A DNA stretch of 64,000 bases from Phenylobacterium sp. RIFCSPHIGHO2_01_FULL_69_31 (lineage in GTDB: Bacteria > Pseudomonadota > Alphaproteobacteria > Caulobacterales > Caulobacteraceae), in NCBI RefSeq assembly GCF_001824475.1, contig NZ_MHXN01000031.1, forward strand, positions 165,382 through 229,381. Direction: 5' to 3'. The first letter of the stretch is position 1, and every line of letters begins with the position of its first letter. The notes beneath the pieces are model-generated. The model had not been told where the DNA came from. It searched no databases and was given only the letters and a program-made list of their open reading frames with translations. Shown piece after piece: positions 9,050 to 18,447 of the stretch. Position numbers and translations under genes: made by a program.

Positions 9050-11125
9050 ATGCGGCCGGAGATTCTGTTCCCGCTCTTTGCATCGATCACGTCGCTGAAA
9101 GGCGTCGGCCCCCGCGTGGCTCCCCTGCTGGAGCGCGTGGCGGGTCCGCTCGTGCGCGACGTGCTGTGGCTGCAGCCGCATTCCATCATCCGTCGCACGC
9201 CGGCAGCCGTCGCGGACGCCGTCGACGGCCAGGTCATGACCTTCGACGTGGTGATCAACGACTACCAGCGCCCGCGGGTGAAGACCCACCCTTGGCGGGT
9301 GCGGGTTGCGGACGCCACGGGAATGCTGACCCTCGTGTTCTTCGGCCGGTTCGGCGACGACCTGGAAAAGCGCCACCCTGTCGGCGCGCGCCGCATCGTC
9401 TCGGGAAAGGTCGAGGAGACGCAGTACGGCCGCCAAATGGTCCATCCGGACTACATGGCCGACCCCGAGCGGCCGGTCGATATCCCCGAGATCGAACCCG
9501 TCTATCCCGCGACCGACGGCCTGCCGCCGCGCCGCGTGCGGCAGTTCGTGCTGGACGCCCTGGAGAAGGCGCCCGAGCTGCCGGAGTGGCAGGATCCCGC
9601 CTGGCTGGCGCGCGAGAAGCTGCCGGCCTGGCGCGAGGCCCTGGTCCGGCTGCACGGACCCACGGGCGAAGCCGACCTCTCCCCCCTCAACCGCCACCGC
9701 CGCCGGCTGGCCTATGACGAGCTCCTGGCCCACCAGCTCGCCATGGCCCAGCGGAAGGCCGCCCGCCGGCGCGAACCCGCTGCGAAGATCCCTGCGGGGC
9801 CGCTGTCGGACCGGCTGAGGGCCGACCTGCCCTTCGCCTTCACCGGCGCCCAGGAGCGCGCCCTGGCCGACATCCGCGGCGACTTCCAGGCGGGGGAGCG
9901 GATGAGCCGGCTGGTCCAGGGCGACGTGGGCTCGGGCAAGACTGTGGTCGCGATGTGCGCCATGGCCGACGTCGCCGACGCCTGCGGCCAGTCGGCCCTG
10001 ATGGCGCCGACCGAGATCCTGGCCCGCCAGCATTACGAGACCATCTCGGGCCCCCTCGCTGCCCATGGCGTCGGCGTTGTCCTGCTGACCGGGCGCGACA
10101 AGGGCGCCCCGCGGGCCGAAAAGCTGCGGGCCATCACCTCCGGCGCCGCCCAGGTCGCGGTGGGCACCCACGCCCTCTTCCAGGACGAGGTTGCGTTCCA
10201 CCGGCTCCAACTAGTGGTCATCGACGAACAGCATCGCTTCGGCGTCGCCGAACGCCAACGGCTGCAGGCAAAGGGCCAGGCCGTCCACCTGATCGCCATG
10301 TCAGCCACGCCCATCCCGCGGACGCTTGAGCTGACGATGTACGGCGACCTCGACGTCAGCCGCATCGACGAGAAACCGCCGGGCCGCACGCCCGTCGCCA
10401 CGCGCGCCGTGCCGATGCCGCGCCTGGACGAGATCGTCGGCCGACTGAAGGAGGCGGTGGCCGGCGGGGCGCAGGCGTTTTGGATCTGCCCCCTGGTCTC
10501 GGAATCCGAGGTCAGCGACCTGGCCGCCGCCGAGATGCGCGCCATCGCCCTGCGCAACGCCATCGGCCCGGGCGTGGGCCTGGTCCACGGCAAGCTCTCT
10601 GGCGCGGAGAAGGACGCCGTCATGGCGGACTTCGCGGACAACCGCCTCTCCGTCCTGGTCGCGACGACGGTCGTGGAGGTCGGCGTCAACGTGCCCAACG
10701 CCACCATCATGGTCATCGAGCAGGCCGAGCGCTTCGGCCTGGCCCAGTTGCACCAGCTTCGTGGGCGGGTCGGTCGCGGAGCCCGGGAGAGCGCCTGCGT
10801 TCTCCTGTACGATCCGCCCCTCAGCGAAACGGCCCAGCAGCGGCTCGACATCCTGCGGCGCACCGACGACGGCTTCGTGATCGCCGAGAAGGACCTGGAG
10901 CTGCGTGGCGGCGGCGACGCGCTGGGCCTGCGCCAGTCGGGACTGCCTGACTACGTCTTTGCCGACCCCTTCGCGCACCGGGACCTCATCGCCGTGGCGG
11001 GGGACGATGCGCGGCTGATCGTGAACCGCGATCCCGACCTCACGTCCGAGCGCGGCAAGGCGCTGCAGGTGCTGTCCGAACTGTTCGACTGGAAGGCGGG
11101 TCTCGCCCTCCGCGACGCCGGCTGA
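9050..11125 (+). CDS. recG: ATP-dependent DNA helicase RecG
   Basis: 691 residues. N-terminal wedge/OB domain (begins with PLFASITSLKGVGPRVAPLLE), then superfamily 2 helicase motifs: Walker A GDVGSGKT (about 290), DEQH (about 392), SATPIPRTLELTMYGD, and the C-terminal LRGRVGRG and DLELRGGGD motifs typical of RecG. It remodels stalled replication forks and Holliday junctions. The ATG at 9050 is chosen over an upstream one at 8972 because family members begin with the MRPEILFPLF-like segment. It faces mfd/sdhE across a short shared promoter region. Confidence 0.97.
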   Translation: MRPEILFPLFASITSLKGVGPRVAPLLERVAGPLVRDVLWLQPHSIIRRTPAAVADAVDGQVMTFDVVINDYQRPRVKTHPWRVRVADATGMLTLVFFGRFGDDLEKRHPVGARRIVSGKVEETQYGRQMVHPDYMADPERPVDIPEIEPVYPATDGLPPRRVRQFVLDALEKAPELPEWQDPAWLAREKLPAWREALVRLHGPTGEADLSPLNRHRRRLAYDELLAHQLAMAQRKAARRREPAAKIPAGPLSDRLRADLPFAFTGAQERALADIRGDFQAGERMSRLVQGDVGSGKTVVAMCAMADVADACGQSALMAPTEILARQHYETISGPLAAHGVGVVLLTGRDKGAPRAEKLRAITSGAAQVAVGTHALFQDEVAFHRLQLVVIDEQHRFGVAERQRLQAKGQAVHLIAMSATPIPRTLELTMYGDLDVSRIDEKPPGRTPVATRAVPMPRLDEIVGRLKEAVAGGAQAFWICPLVSESEVSDLAAAEMRAIALRNAIGPGVGLVHGKLSGAEKDAVMADFADNRLSVLVATTVVEVGVNVPNATIMVIEQAERFGLAQLHQLRGRVGRGARESACVLLYDPPLSETAQQRLDILRRTDDGFVIAEKDLELRGGGDALGLRQSGLPDYVFADPFAHRDLIAVAGDDARLIVNRDPDLTSERGKALQVLSELFDWKAGLALRDAG

Positions 11126-11189
11126 CGAAAATGTCGGATCCGGCCCGCGCCGTTCGACCTTGGGCGGAAGCTGCCGAAAGGAACCCGCC

Positions 11190-11540
11190 ATGAAGTACAT
11201 CTGCCTGGTCTACGCCGAGCCCGACGCGCTCTCGGGCCTGAGCCCCGAGGAGAAGACGGCCCTCGACCGCGACTCCCTCGCCTACGACGAAAAGCTGACC
11301 CGGGACGGCCACTTCCTGGCCGCCTCCGCGCTGCAGAGCGTCAAGACAGCCCGGACCGTGCGGGTGCGGCGCGGCAAGCGCCTGGTCACCGACGGCCCGT
11401 TCGCCGAAACGAAGGAAGTTCTCTGCGGCTTCATCTTCATCGAGGCCGGCGACGCCGACGAAGCCCTGCGGATCGCCGAAGGGATCCCGATGGCCCGCTA
11501 TGGGACCATCGAGGTGCGGCCGGAACTGGACATCGGCTAG
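11190..11540 (+). CDS. YCII/DGPF-domain protein
   Basis: 116 residues beginning MKYICLVY and carrying the family hallmark TDGPFAETKE at about 65-75 in a ferredoxin-like YCII fold. Proteins of this group are often fused to or encoded beside ECF sigma factors, or act as small dimeric enzymes; none is adjacent here, so the role is unknown. The ATG at 11190 is preceded by AAAGGAAC. It overlaps the convergent reductase gene by 4 nt and follows recG by 64 bp in the same direction. Confidence 0.85.
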   Translation: MKYICLVYAEPDALSGLSPEEKTALDRDSLAYDEKLTRDGHFLAASALQSVKTARTVRVRRGKRLVTDGPFAETKEVLCGFIFIEAGDADEALRIAEGIPMARYGTIEVRPELDIG

Positions 11541-12532
11541 ACCCGCACCATCCGCTTGCCGCGGTTCTCGCCGGCCAGCAGGCCGATCAGGGCCTTGGGC
11601 AGGTTCTCCAGCCCGTCGATCACGTCCTCCTGCACCTTAAGCTGGCCGGACGCGACCCAGGACTGGAGGTCGGCCAGGGCCCGGTCGTTCTGGTCGGCGA
11701 AATCCATGACCACGAACCCCCGCAGGGTCAGGCGCTTGGTGACGATCAGGCCCGGCACCCCGCGCGGCCCGTGCGGCGGGGCCGCGCCGTCGTACTGCGA
11801 CACCGCCCCGCAGCAGGCGATACGGCCGTGGTTGCGCATGGCGAACAGGCAGGCCTCGAAGATGTCGCCGCCGGTGTTGTCGAAATAGACGTCGATGCCG
11901 TCAGGGACCGCGGCCCGGAGCTGGCGCTTGAACTCCGGCGACTTGTAATCGACCGCGGCATCGAACCCCAGCTCGTCCACCAGCCATTGGCCCTTCTCGG
12001 CCCCGCCGGCGACGCCCACCACCCGGCAACCCTTGATCCGGGCGATCTGCCCCACGATCGAGCCCACGGACCCCGCGGCGGCCGAGACGACGACGGTCTC
12101 GCCGGCCTTTGGCTGTCCGCATTCCAGCAGGCCGAAGTAGGCGGTCAGGCCCGCGACGCCATAGACGCTCAACAGGTGAGTCTCCGGCTTCAGGTCTGGC
12201 AGAGCCTTGAGGTGCGTCCCCGGCAGCGCCGCATATTCCTGCCAGCCCGTATCGGCGAAGACCAGGTCGCCGGGCTTGAGGTGCGGGACGCGGCTTTCCA
12301 CCACCTCGGCCAGCCCGCCGCCGGCCATCACCTGTCCGGGCGCCAGGGCGGCGCGATAGGTGGCGCCCTGCATCCAGGCCCGGTTGGCGGCGTCCAGCGA
12401 GATGTAGCGGGTCTTCAGCAGCACCTCGCCCTCGCCCGCCGTTGGCCGCTCGCCGGCGCTTAAGGCGAAGTGCTCGGGCGCCAGCCTGTCACTCTGCGGC
12501 AGCCGGTCCAGCACGATCTGGCGATTGGTCAT
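11537..12532 (-). CDS. NADP-dependent zinc-less medium-chain reductase (CurA/leukotriene B4 dehydrogenase type)
   Basis: 331 residues. GroES-like N-terminal half, then a Rossmann domain with AAAGSVGS (151-158) and no zinc-binding cysteine/histidine set, as in the quinone reductase/2-alkenal reductase branch. The family typically reduces alpha,beta-unsaturated aldehydes or ketones with NADPH. The start is set by a GGGAGGA ribosome site a few bases before the ATG. It is the last gene of a leftward run kdsA-hldE-hldD-DUF3089-this gene, 32 bp after DUF3089; the biochemical link to lipopolysaccharide is not obvious. Confidence 0.88.
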   Translation of the reverse strand: MTNRQIVLDRLPQSDRLAPEHFALSAGERPTAGEGEVLLKTRYISLDAANRAWMQGATYRAALAPGQVMAGGGLAEVVESRVPHLKPGDLVFADTGWQEYAALPGTHLKALPDLKPETHLLSVYGVAGLTAYFGLLECGQPKAGETVVVSAAAGSVGSIVGQIARIKGCRVVGVAGGAEKGQWLVDELGFDAAVDYKSPEFKRQLRAAVPDGIDVYFDNTGGDIFEACLFAMRNHGRIACCGAVSQYDGAAPPHGPRGVPGLIVTKRLTLRGFVVMDFADQNDRALADLQSWVASGQLKVQEDVIDGLENLPKALIGLLAGENRGKRMVRV

Positions 12533-12564
12533 GGCGTCCTCCCTGTTCGTTGGGGAGACCTTAG

Positions 12565-13659
12565 TCACCGCGCGAGCCACCCCGCCAGCCGCTGTTTCGC
12601 GTCGGCCTCCAGGTCGGCGTAGAAGAGGTTGAAGCCGGGGGCCTTGCGCCGGTCCGCCCAGTCGCCGCGCTGCTTCAGCGACGAGGATTTCGGGTGGCTC
12701 ACCACCAGGACGCCCCGCTCGCATCGGGCCGACACCTGCCGGGCCATGAAGGCCGGCCTCGCGCCCCATTCGAGGCCCGTCGCGTTCGCCGCCCCCAGGT
12801 GCAGCCGGGCCGGCGCTGGCTGGTCCGCGACTGCGCCCAGGAGGGGGTTGAAGCAGAGCGCCGGGCGGGGCGTCAGGTTTTCGAGCTCCCCCTGCGCGTT
12901 CCAGACCAAGGCGCGGTCCAGCAGCCGCTGGGCGGCGTCGAAATCGCCCTCGTAGACCCGCGCCCAGGCGGCCACGCAGCCGGCCTGCCCCTTCTGCACA
13001 CAGGGCGCGATGGGCGGGGCGTCGGCCGGGACGACGGTGTCGATCAGATAGGCCGCCACCAGCCGGCTCTGCAGCACCGGATCGCGCGCCACCTCGTCAC
13101 GCAGCAGGCGGCTCGCCAGAGTGCCGCCCTGCTCCACCCCGACGATGATGAAGGGGCGCCCCCCATTGTCCTGGTCGATGTACCAGCGGAAGGCGTCGCG
13201 GACGTCGCCATAGGCGAACTGGCGGGCCTCCCGGGCGTCCTCGCGCAGGGTGGTGAGGCTGTAGAGGCTGGCCTGGCGGTAGCGCGGGGCGAAGACGCGG
13301 CCGACGCTGACGAACGGACCAACGTAGTTCGGCGCCATCACGGTCTCGAACTGGCGGTTGGCCTTGCGCGCGTTCAGCCGGGCGTTCCAGTTGCGGCCGC
13401 CGTCATAGGTGGTCGGCGCCACGAAGAAGACGTCCGCCTCCAGGTCGTTGCCGGCCTTGGGCCGCAGGTACCAGGACTCCGATGTCGAATAGTCCGGCCC
13501 CGGCGGCGGCCGATAGGTCTGGAACGGCACCTTCGGGTCCAGCGCCGTGGAGACCAGGTCGCCCCAGAACGCCAGCATGCCGATGGACAGCACGAGGGCC
13601 GCGGCCAGCAGGGTCGCCAGCCACCAGCGCGTGCGCTTCCGGACCGGCGGTTCCGACAT
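12565..13659 (-). CDS. DUF3089 alpha/beta-hydrolase-like membrane-anchored protein, nucleophile lost
   Basis: 364 residues with an N-terminal membrane anchor (about 12-33) and a DUF3089 domain (ADVFFVAPTTYDGG near 75). In this family the nucleophile elbow normally reads GHSQG. Here it reads GVEQG, with Glu176 at the serine position and Val in place of His, so standard serine-hydrolase chemistry should be lost, although the fold looks intact. The gene begins 1 nt after the hldD stop on the same strand, indicating cotranscription with the heptose/KDO genes. A non-catalytic or altered role at the periplasmic face is possible; function unknown. Confidence 0.82.
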   Translation of the reverse strand: MSEPPVRKRTRWWLATLLAAALVLSIGMLAFWGDLVSTALDPKVPFQTYRPPPGPDYSTSESWYLRPKAGNDLEADVFFVAPTTYDGGRNWNARLNARKANRQFETVMAPNYVGPFVSVGRVFAPRYRQASLYSLTTLREDAREARQFAYGDVRDAFRWYIDQDNGGRPFIIVGVEQGGTLASRLLRDEVARDPVLQSRLVAAYLIDTVVPADAPPIAPCVQKGQAGCVAAWARVYEGDFDAAQRLLDRALVWNAQGELENLTPRPALCFNPLLGAVADQPAPARLHLGAANATGLEWGARPAFMARQVSARCERGVLVVSHPKSSSLKQRGDWADRRKAPGFNLFYADLEADAKQRLAGWLAR

Positions 13660-13660
13660 G

Positions 13661-14662
13661 CTAGCGGTAGGGGTCCGGCTGGCTGAGGTAGCGGCCGACG
13701 TACTCGCCGATCCCCTCCTCCAGCGTTGTCAGCGGCTGGACGTACCCGGCCTCGGCCAGGCGCTCCATCTTCGCTTCGGTAAAGTACTGGTACTTGTCCC
13801 GGATCGCCGGCGGCATCGGCGTGTATTCGATCTGGGCGTTCTTGCCCGCGGCGGCGAAGACCTGGCGCGCCATGTCCTCGAACGTCCGCGCCTGGCCGGA
13901 GCCGAGGTTGTAGATCCCGTTCACCTGCGGATTGTCGAGCAGCCAGCGGGTCACGTCGGCGGCGTCGCGCACATAGACGAAGTCCCGCTTCTGGCCGCCG
14001 TCCGGAACGTCCTGGCGGTAGCTCTTGAACAGCTGCACCGCATGACCCTCGCGGACCTTGGGCCAGATCTGCGAGGCGACCGACTTCATCGAGTGCTTAT
14101 GTTCTTCGTTCGGCCCGTAGACGTTGAAGAACTTCAGCCCCACCCACTGCGGCGGCGCGTAGTCGCGGTCCGCCTGGCGCACGGCGAACAGGTCGAACAG
14201 CGCCTTGGACCAGCCGTAGGTATTGAGCGGCCGCAGGGCCGCCAGGGCCTCGTAGGCGTTGTCGTCGACGAAGCCGGCCTCGCCCGCGCCATAGGTGGCC
14301 GCCGACGAGGCGTAGATCAGCCGCCGCTGCCGGTCCGCGCACCAGCGGAACAGGTCCCGGCTGAGGGTGAAGTTCGAATGGATGATCTTGTCGGCGTCGG
14401 GCTCCGTCGTCGACGACACCGCCGCCATGTGGACCACCAGTTCGACGTCGCGCCAGCGCTTCTCCAGCCAGTCGAACATCTGCTCCGGCGCCACGAAGTC
14501 GCCGATGGGGGTCTTGGCGATATTGCGCCATTTGCCCAGTTCGGCCTCGTGCAGGCGGTCGCAGACGACCACGTCCAGACTGCGGTCCTCGGCCAGCTTT
14601 GCCGCGATGTTCGAGCCGATGAATCCGGCCCCGCCGGTGACGAAGACGATGCGTCGGGTCAT
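13661..14662 (-). CDS. hldD: ADP-L-glycero-D-manno-heptose 6-epimerase
   Basis: 333 residues; extended SDR with NADP motif TGGAGFIGSN (9-18) and catalytic Tyr149-x3-Lys153 (YGWSK). The sequence KFFNVYGPNE and KRDFVYVRD are typical of HldD/RfaD. It converts ADP-D,D-heptose to ADP-L,D-heptose for the lipopolysaccharide inner core. The ATG overlaps the stop of hldE by 4 nt (ATGA), so the two are translationally coupled. It belongs to the leftward operon kdsA-hldE-hldD. Confidence 0.95.
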   Translation of the reverse strand: MTRRIVFVTGGAGFIGSNIAAKLAEDRSLDVVVCDRLHEAELGKWRNIAKTPIGDFVAPEQMFDWLEKRWRDVELVVHMAAVSSTTEPDADKIIHSNFTLSRDLFRWCADRQRRLIYASSAATYGAGEAGFVDDNAYEALAALRPLNTYGWSKALFDLFAVRQADRDYAPPQWVGLKFFNVYGPNEEHKHSMKSVASQIWPKVREGHAVQLFKSYRQDVPDGGQKRDFVYVRDAADVTRWLLDNPQVNGIYNLGSGQARTFEDMARQVFAAAGKNAQIEYTPMPPAIRDKYQYFTEAKMERLAEAGYVQPLTTLEEGIGEYVGRYLSQPDPYR

Positions 14663-16137
14663 CCGTTGGCTTCCTTCCTCGCGATGCGGGCAATGGCGGC
14701 CGAGGTGGAATAGCCGTCGACGATCTCGGCCAGCTTCACCTCCCCGCCCCAGGACTTCACCAGGTCGCCGCCCACCACCTCGTCCTCGGTATAGTCCGCG
14801 CCCTTGATCAGGACGTCGGGCCGGGCGGCCTCGATCAGGCGCAGCGGGGTCGGCTCCTCGAAGGGCGCCACGAGGTCGACGCTGCGCAGGCTCGCCAGCA
14901 CCAGGGCGCGGCTCTCCAGATCGTTGACCGGGCGCCCCTCCCCCTTCAGCTCCCGGACCGAGGCGTCGGAGTTCACGCCCACGATCAGGCGGTCGCACCA
15001 GGTGCGGGCCTGGGCCAGATAGGCCACGTGGCCCTTGTGCAGGATGTCGAAGCAGCCGTTGGTGAAGCCCACCTTCAGCCCCTGGGCCCGCCAGCGCGCA
15101 ACCTCCTCGCCAAGGCGCTGGATGGTCGCGACCTTCCCCTCGACCACGGCGGTGTGGGCCGACAGCACCGCCTCGACCAGCTCGTCCGGGCTGACGGTGG
15201 CCGTGCCGGCCTTGCCCACGGCCACGCCGGAGGCGAGCTGAGCGAAACCGATCGCGGTGTCCAGATCCGCGCCCGCGGCGATGGCCAGGCCCAGGGCCGC
15301 CAGGGCGGTGTCGCCGGCGCCGGAGGCGTCGAACACCTCGCGCGCCACGGTCCGGAAGTGGCGCACCGGCTGACCACGCAGCCCCAGCGACACGCCCTTG
15401 GCCGCCCGGGTGACCAGCACGCCCTTGGTCGACCACAGCTCCAGCGCCCGCGCGATGGCCGCCTCCAGCTCGGCGTCGGTCTCCGTCGGCATGTCGGTGG
15501 CGTAGGCCAGTTCCGAGGCGTTCGGCTTCACCAGGTCGATGTCGCCGTAGCGGGCGAACGAACGGGCCTTGGAATCCACGATGACCTTGGCCCCCGTCTC
15601 GGCGGCCACCTCGTGCGCCGCGGCGATCACCGCGTCGGTGACCACGCCCTTGCCGTAGTCCGAGATCAGCACAACGCCCGCGCCGCGCGCTGCGTCGCGG
15701 ATCGTGCGGATCAGGCGCTGTTCGACCTCGCCGGTCACCGGCCGGCTCTCTTCGAGGTCGACGCGGAGCAGCTGCTGGCCGCCCGAGATGAAACGGGTCT
15801 TCAGGGTCGTCGGGCGGTCGGCGTCGGTGACCAGGTAGCCCTCGATCGCCGGCTCCTCTTCGCCGACCAGGCGGGAGGCGTCGTGCCCCTCGGCGTCGCC
15901 GCCGACCAGGCCGACCAGGGCGACCGAGCCGCCCAGGGCGGCGATGTTGCGCGCCACATTGCCGGCCCCGCCCAGCATCTTCAGCTCGTGCGATCGCGCC
16001 AGGACCGGAATGGGCGCCTCGGGCGACACCCGGCTGACCCCGCCGTAGACGAAGCGGTCCACCATCAGGTCGCCCACGCAGGCGACGCGCTTGCCGGGAA
16101 GCTCTCCGAGCAGGTGCTGCAGGGCGGCCAGATCCAT
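14659..16137 (-). CDS. hldE: Bifunctional heptose 7-phosphate kinase / heptose 1-phosphate adenylyltransferase
   Basis: 492 residues. N-terminal ribokinase-fold kinase with GGAGNVARN (about 56-64) and the GAGDT anion-hole motif (about 270). The C-terminal nucleotidyltransferase carries TNGCFDILHKGH (around 358-370), whose HxGH binds ATP. Both catalytic halves are complete, so this is the fused RfaE/HldE form that supplies ADP-D,D-heptose to HldD, encoded immediately downstream with a 4-nt overlap. It starts 33 bp after the kdsA stop. Confidence 0.96.
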   Translation of the reverse strand: MDLAALQHLLGELPGKRVACVGDLMVDRFVYGGVSRVSPEAPIPVLARSHELKMLGGAGNVARNIAALGGSVALVGLVGGDAEGHDASRLVGEEEPAIEGYLVTDADRPTTLKTRFISGGQQLLRVDLEESRPVTGEVEQRLIRTIRDAARGAGVVLISDYGKGVVTDAVIAAAHEVAAETGAKVIVDSKARSFARYGDIDLVKPNASELAYATDMPTETDAELEAAIARALELWSTKGVLVTRAAKGVSLGLRGQPVRHFRTVAREVFDASGAGDTALAALGLAIAAGADLDTAIGFAQLASGVAVGKAGTATVSPDELVEAVLSAHTAVVEGKVATIQRLGEEVARWRAQGLKVGFTNGCFDILHKGHVAYLAQARTWCDRLIVGVNSDASVRELKGEGRPVNDLESRALVLASLRSVDLVAPFEEPTPLRLIEAARPDVLIKGADYTEDEVVGGDLVKSWGGEVKLAEIVDGYSTSAAIARIARKEANG

Positions 16138-16170
16138 GGCGCTAGCGTGTGCGGCGCGTTGGCGGGCCGG

Positions 16171-17028
16171 TCAAGCCGCGCGCACGGCGGCGTGGATCGC
16201 CTTGAGCTGCTTCAGGAGCCCTTCGGCGGCGTTGAGCGGCAGGGCGCTCGGGCCATCGCACAGCGCTCGATCGGGATCCGGATGGAACTCCAGGAACACC
16301 CCGTCCGCCCCCGCGGCCACCGCGGCGCGAGCGATGACCGGCACCCCCTCGCGCCGGCCGCCCGTGGCCACGCTATTGCTCCGCGGGTCCGCGCCCGGGA
16401 GCTGGACGGCGTGGGTGGCGTCGATGGTCACCGGCACACCCAGCTCCTTCATCCGCTCCAGGCCCAGCATGTCCACCACCAGGTTGTTGTAGCCGAAGGA
16501 GACCCCGCGCTCGCACAGGATGGTCAGCTCCTGGCCCGGCGTCGCCTCGCGGATCTTGTCGACGATGGCGCGCGCATCCCAGGGCGCCAGGAACTGGCCC
16601 TTCTTCACATGCAGCAGCCCGCCCGCCGCGGCCGTCGCCCGGGCCGTCGCCACCACCAGGTCGGTCTGGCGGCACAGGAAGGCCGGGATTTGGACCAGGT
16701 CGGCCACCGCCGCCACCGGCTCGGCCTGTTCGACCTCGTGCAGGTCGGTGCAGATCGGCACGTCCAGTTCAGCCTTCACGGCGGCCAGCATCCTCAGCCC
16801 CTCGGCAAGGCCCGGGCCACGGTAGCTGCGGATCGACGAGCGGTTGGCCTTGTCGAAGCTGGCCTTGAACACATAGGGCAGGCCCAGTTCGGCGCAGGTC
16901 GCCTTCAGCCGGCGGCCGACGTCCAGGGCCATGTCCAGGTCCTCGAATACGTTCAGGCCTGCGATCACCACCAGCGGCTGGCTATCGCCGATCGAGAAGT
17001 TCCAGCGATTGAGCGTCAGCGTGGCCAT
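16171..17028 (-). CDS. kdsA: 3-deoxy-8-phosphooctulonate (KDO8P) synthase
   Basis: 285 residues. TIM-barrel DAHP/KDO8P synthase; the segment IAGLNVFED places Asn26 where metal-dependent enzymes have Cys, indicating the metal-independent class I form. Other signatures: FKASFDKANRSS, TDLHE and EFHPDPD. It condenses arabinose 5-phosphate with phosphoenolpyruvate to make KDO8P for lipid A attachment. It is the first gene of the leftward core-biosynthesis operon and is divergent from cfa across 177 bp. Confidence 0.96.
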   Translation of the reverse strand: MATLTLNRWNFSIGDSQPLVVIAGLNVFEDLDMALDVGRRLKATCAELGLPYVFKASFDKANRSSIRSYRGPGLAEGLRMLAAVKAELDVPICTDLHEVEQAEPVAAVADLVQIPAFLCRQTDLVVATARATAAAGGLLHVKKGQFLAPWDARAIVDKIREATPGQELTILCERGVSFGYNNLVVDMLGLERMKELGVPVTIDATHAVQLPGADPRSNSVATGGRREGVPVIARAAVAAGADGVFLEFHPDPDRALCDGPSALPLNAAEGLLKQLKAIHAAVRAA

Positions 17029-17112
17029 GGGGCTCCTTTGGGGCGTTCGCGCCTCTAGTCGCCCGACCCGCCGCCCATCTCAAGCCCAATCCGGCGCCTC
17101 CCGATCCGTGTC

Positions 17113-17141
17113 TTGACCGTACCTCTCCCACGCCCGATAGC
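17113..17141 (+). promoter_or_regulatory. Candidate sigma70-type promoter for cfa
   Basis: TTGACC (17113-17118) and GATAGC (17136-17141) are separated by 17 bp in the divergent kdsA/cfa region, about 65 nt upstream of the cfa start. The -35 is good; the -10 is imperfect, so this is a tentative assignment. Confidence 0.3.
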
Positions 17142-17205
17142 CCGCAATGACGTCGGTGCTATCGTCGGCGTGGCTCAAGGGACGTGAAATGCTCGGAGGT
17201 TGCCT

Positions 17206-18402
17206 GTGACGGACCTGTCGGGAACACCGCTGGTGTTCAGGGCGGCGGCGCGGACGATCATCCGGAATTGGAACACGGGGGTGATGACCTTCGTGTTGCC
17301 GGATGGCCGCGAGATCCGCTTGGAGGGTCGCGAGCCCGGTCTTGAGGCGCGGCTGGTCGTCCGCGACTACGACTTCATCAAGCGCACCATCTCGAACGGC
17401 ACCATCGGCTTCGGCGAAGGCTATATGGCCGGCGAGTGGGACACCCCCGACCTGTCGGTGCTCCTGGAGGTGCTCGCACAGAACTACGCACGCTTCGAAA
17501 AGGTGTCGTTCGGCTCGCGCTTCATGGCTGCGCTCAACGTCATCGAGCACGCCCTGGGCCGCAACAACAGCCGATCGGGTTCGAAGAAGAACATCCAGGC
17601 CCACTACGACCTGGGCAACGCGTTCTACTCGCGCTGGCTCGACACGACGATGACCTATTCCGCGGCGCGGTTCGAACGGCCCGGCGAGGCCTTGTCCGAC
17701 GCCCAGAAGCGCAAGTACCGGACCCTCTGCGAGAGCATGGGCCTGGCCCCCGAGCACCACGTCCTCGAGATCGGCTGCGGCTGGGGCGGCTTCGCCGAGT
17801 TCGCCGCCAAGGACGTGGGCGCCAAGGTGACCGCCATCACGATCTCCGAGGAGCAGTTCAAGTTCGCCAAGGAGCGGATGTTCCGCCAGGGGCTGAACGA
17901 GAAGGCCGAAATCCAGTTGGTCGACTACCGCGATGTGGCGGGTCGGTTCGACCGGGTGGCCTCCATCGAGATGTTCGAGGCGGTCGGCGAGCGGTACTGG
18001 CCCACCTATTTCGACAAGGTGCGCGACAGCCTGAAGCCCGGCGGCCAGGCCGGCCTGCAGATCATCACCATCCGCGACGAGTATTTCGAGCACTACAGAC
18101 GCACGCCCGACTTCATCCAGAAGTACATCTTCCCCGGCGGCATGCTGCCCTCCGAGGAGCGGCTGAGGGCGGCGACCGACCGGGCTGGCCTCGCCTGGGG
18201 CCCGATCTCCCGTTTCGGGGTCTGCTACGCCGACACCCTGGCCGAGTGGGGCCGGCGTTTCGAGGCCGCCTGGGACGAGATCACCCGCCTGGGCTTTGAC
18301 GAGCGTTTCCGCAAGCTCTGGCGCTTCTACCTGAGCTATTGCGAGGCAGGGTTCCGGACCGAGCGCACCGACGTGGTGCAACTCAGTCTCATCAAAGCTT
18401 GA
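17206..18402 (+). CDS. cfa: Cyclopropane-fatty-acyl-phospholipid synthase
   Basis: 398 residues. C-terminal SAM-dependent methyltransferase with motif I VLEIGCGWGG (about 185-194), preceded by the CFAS signature AHYDLGNAFYSRWLDTTMTYS and followed by the FPGGMLPS loop. It adds a methylene bridge to unsaturated acyl chains of membrane phospholipids. The GTG at 17206 is chosen as start because a GGAGG ribosome site ends 6 nt before it; the TTG six bases upstream has none. It is divergent from the kdsA operon and followed, 45 bp later, by cysteine synthase. Confidence 0.95.
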   Translation: MTDLSGTPLVFRAAARTIIRNWNTGVMTFVLPDGREIRLEGREPGLEARLVVRDYDFIKRTISNGTIGFGEGYMAGEWDTPDLSVLLEVLAQNYARFEKVSFGSRFMAALNVIEHALGRNNSRSGSKKNIQAHYDLGNAFYSRWLDTTMTYSAARFERPGEALSDAQKRKYRTLCESMGLAPEHHVLEIGCGWGGFAEFAAKDVGAKVTAITISEEQFKFAKERMFRQGLNEKAEIQLVDYRDVAGRFDRVASIEMFEAVGERYWPTYFDKVRDSLKPGGQAGLQIITIRDEYFEHYRRTPDFIQKYIFPGGMLPSEERLRAATDRAGLAWGPISRFGVCYADTLAEWGRRFEAAWDEITRLGFDERFRKLWRFYLSYCEAGFRTERTDVVQLSLIKA

Positions 18403-18447
18403 GCGGCCCCCTGTTCTGGGCCGCCGCGCTTCCTTAAGTAGGCGGCC

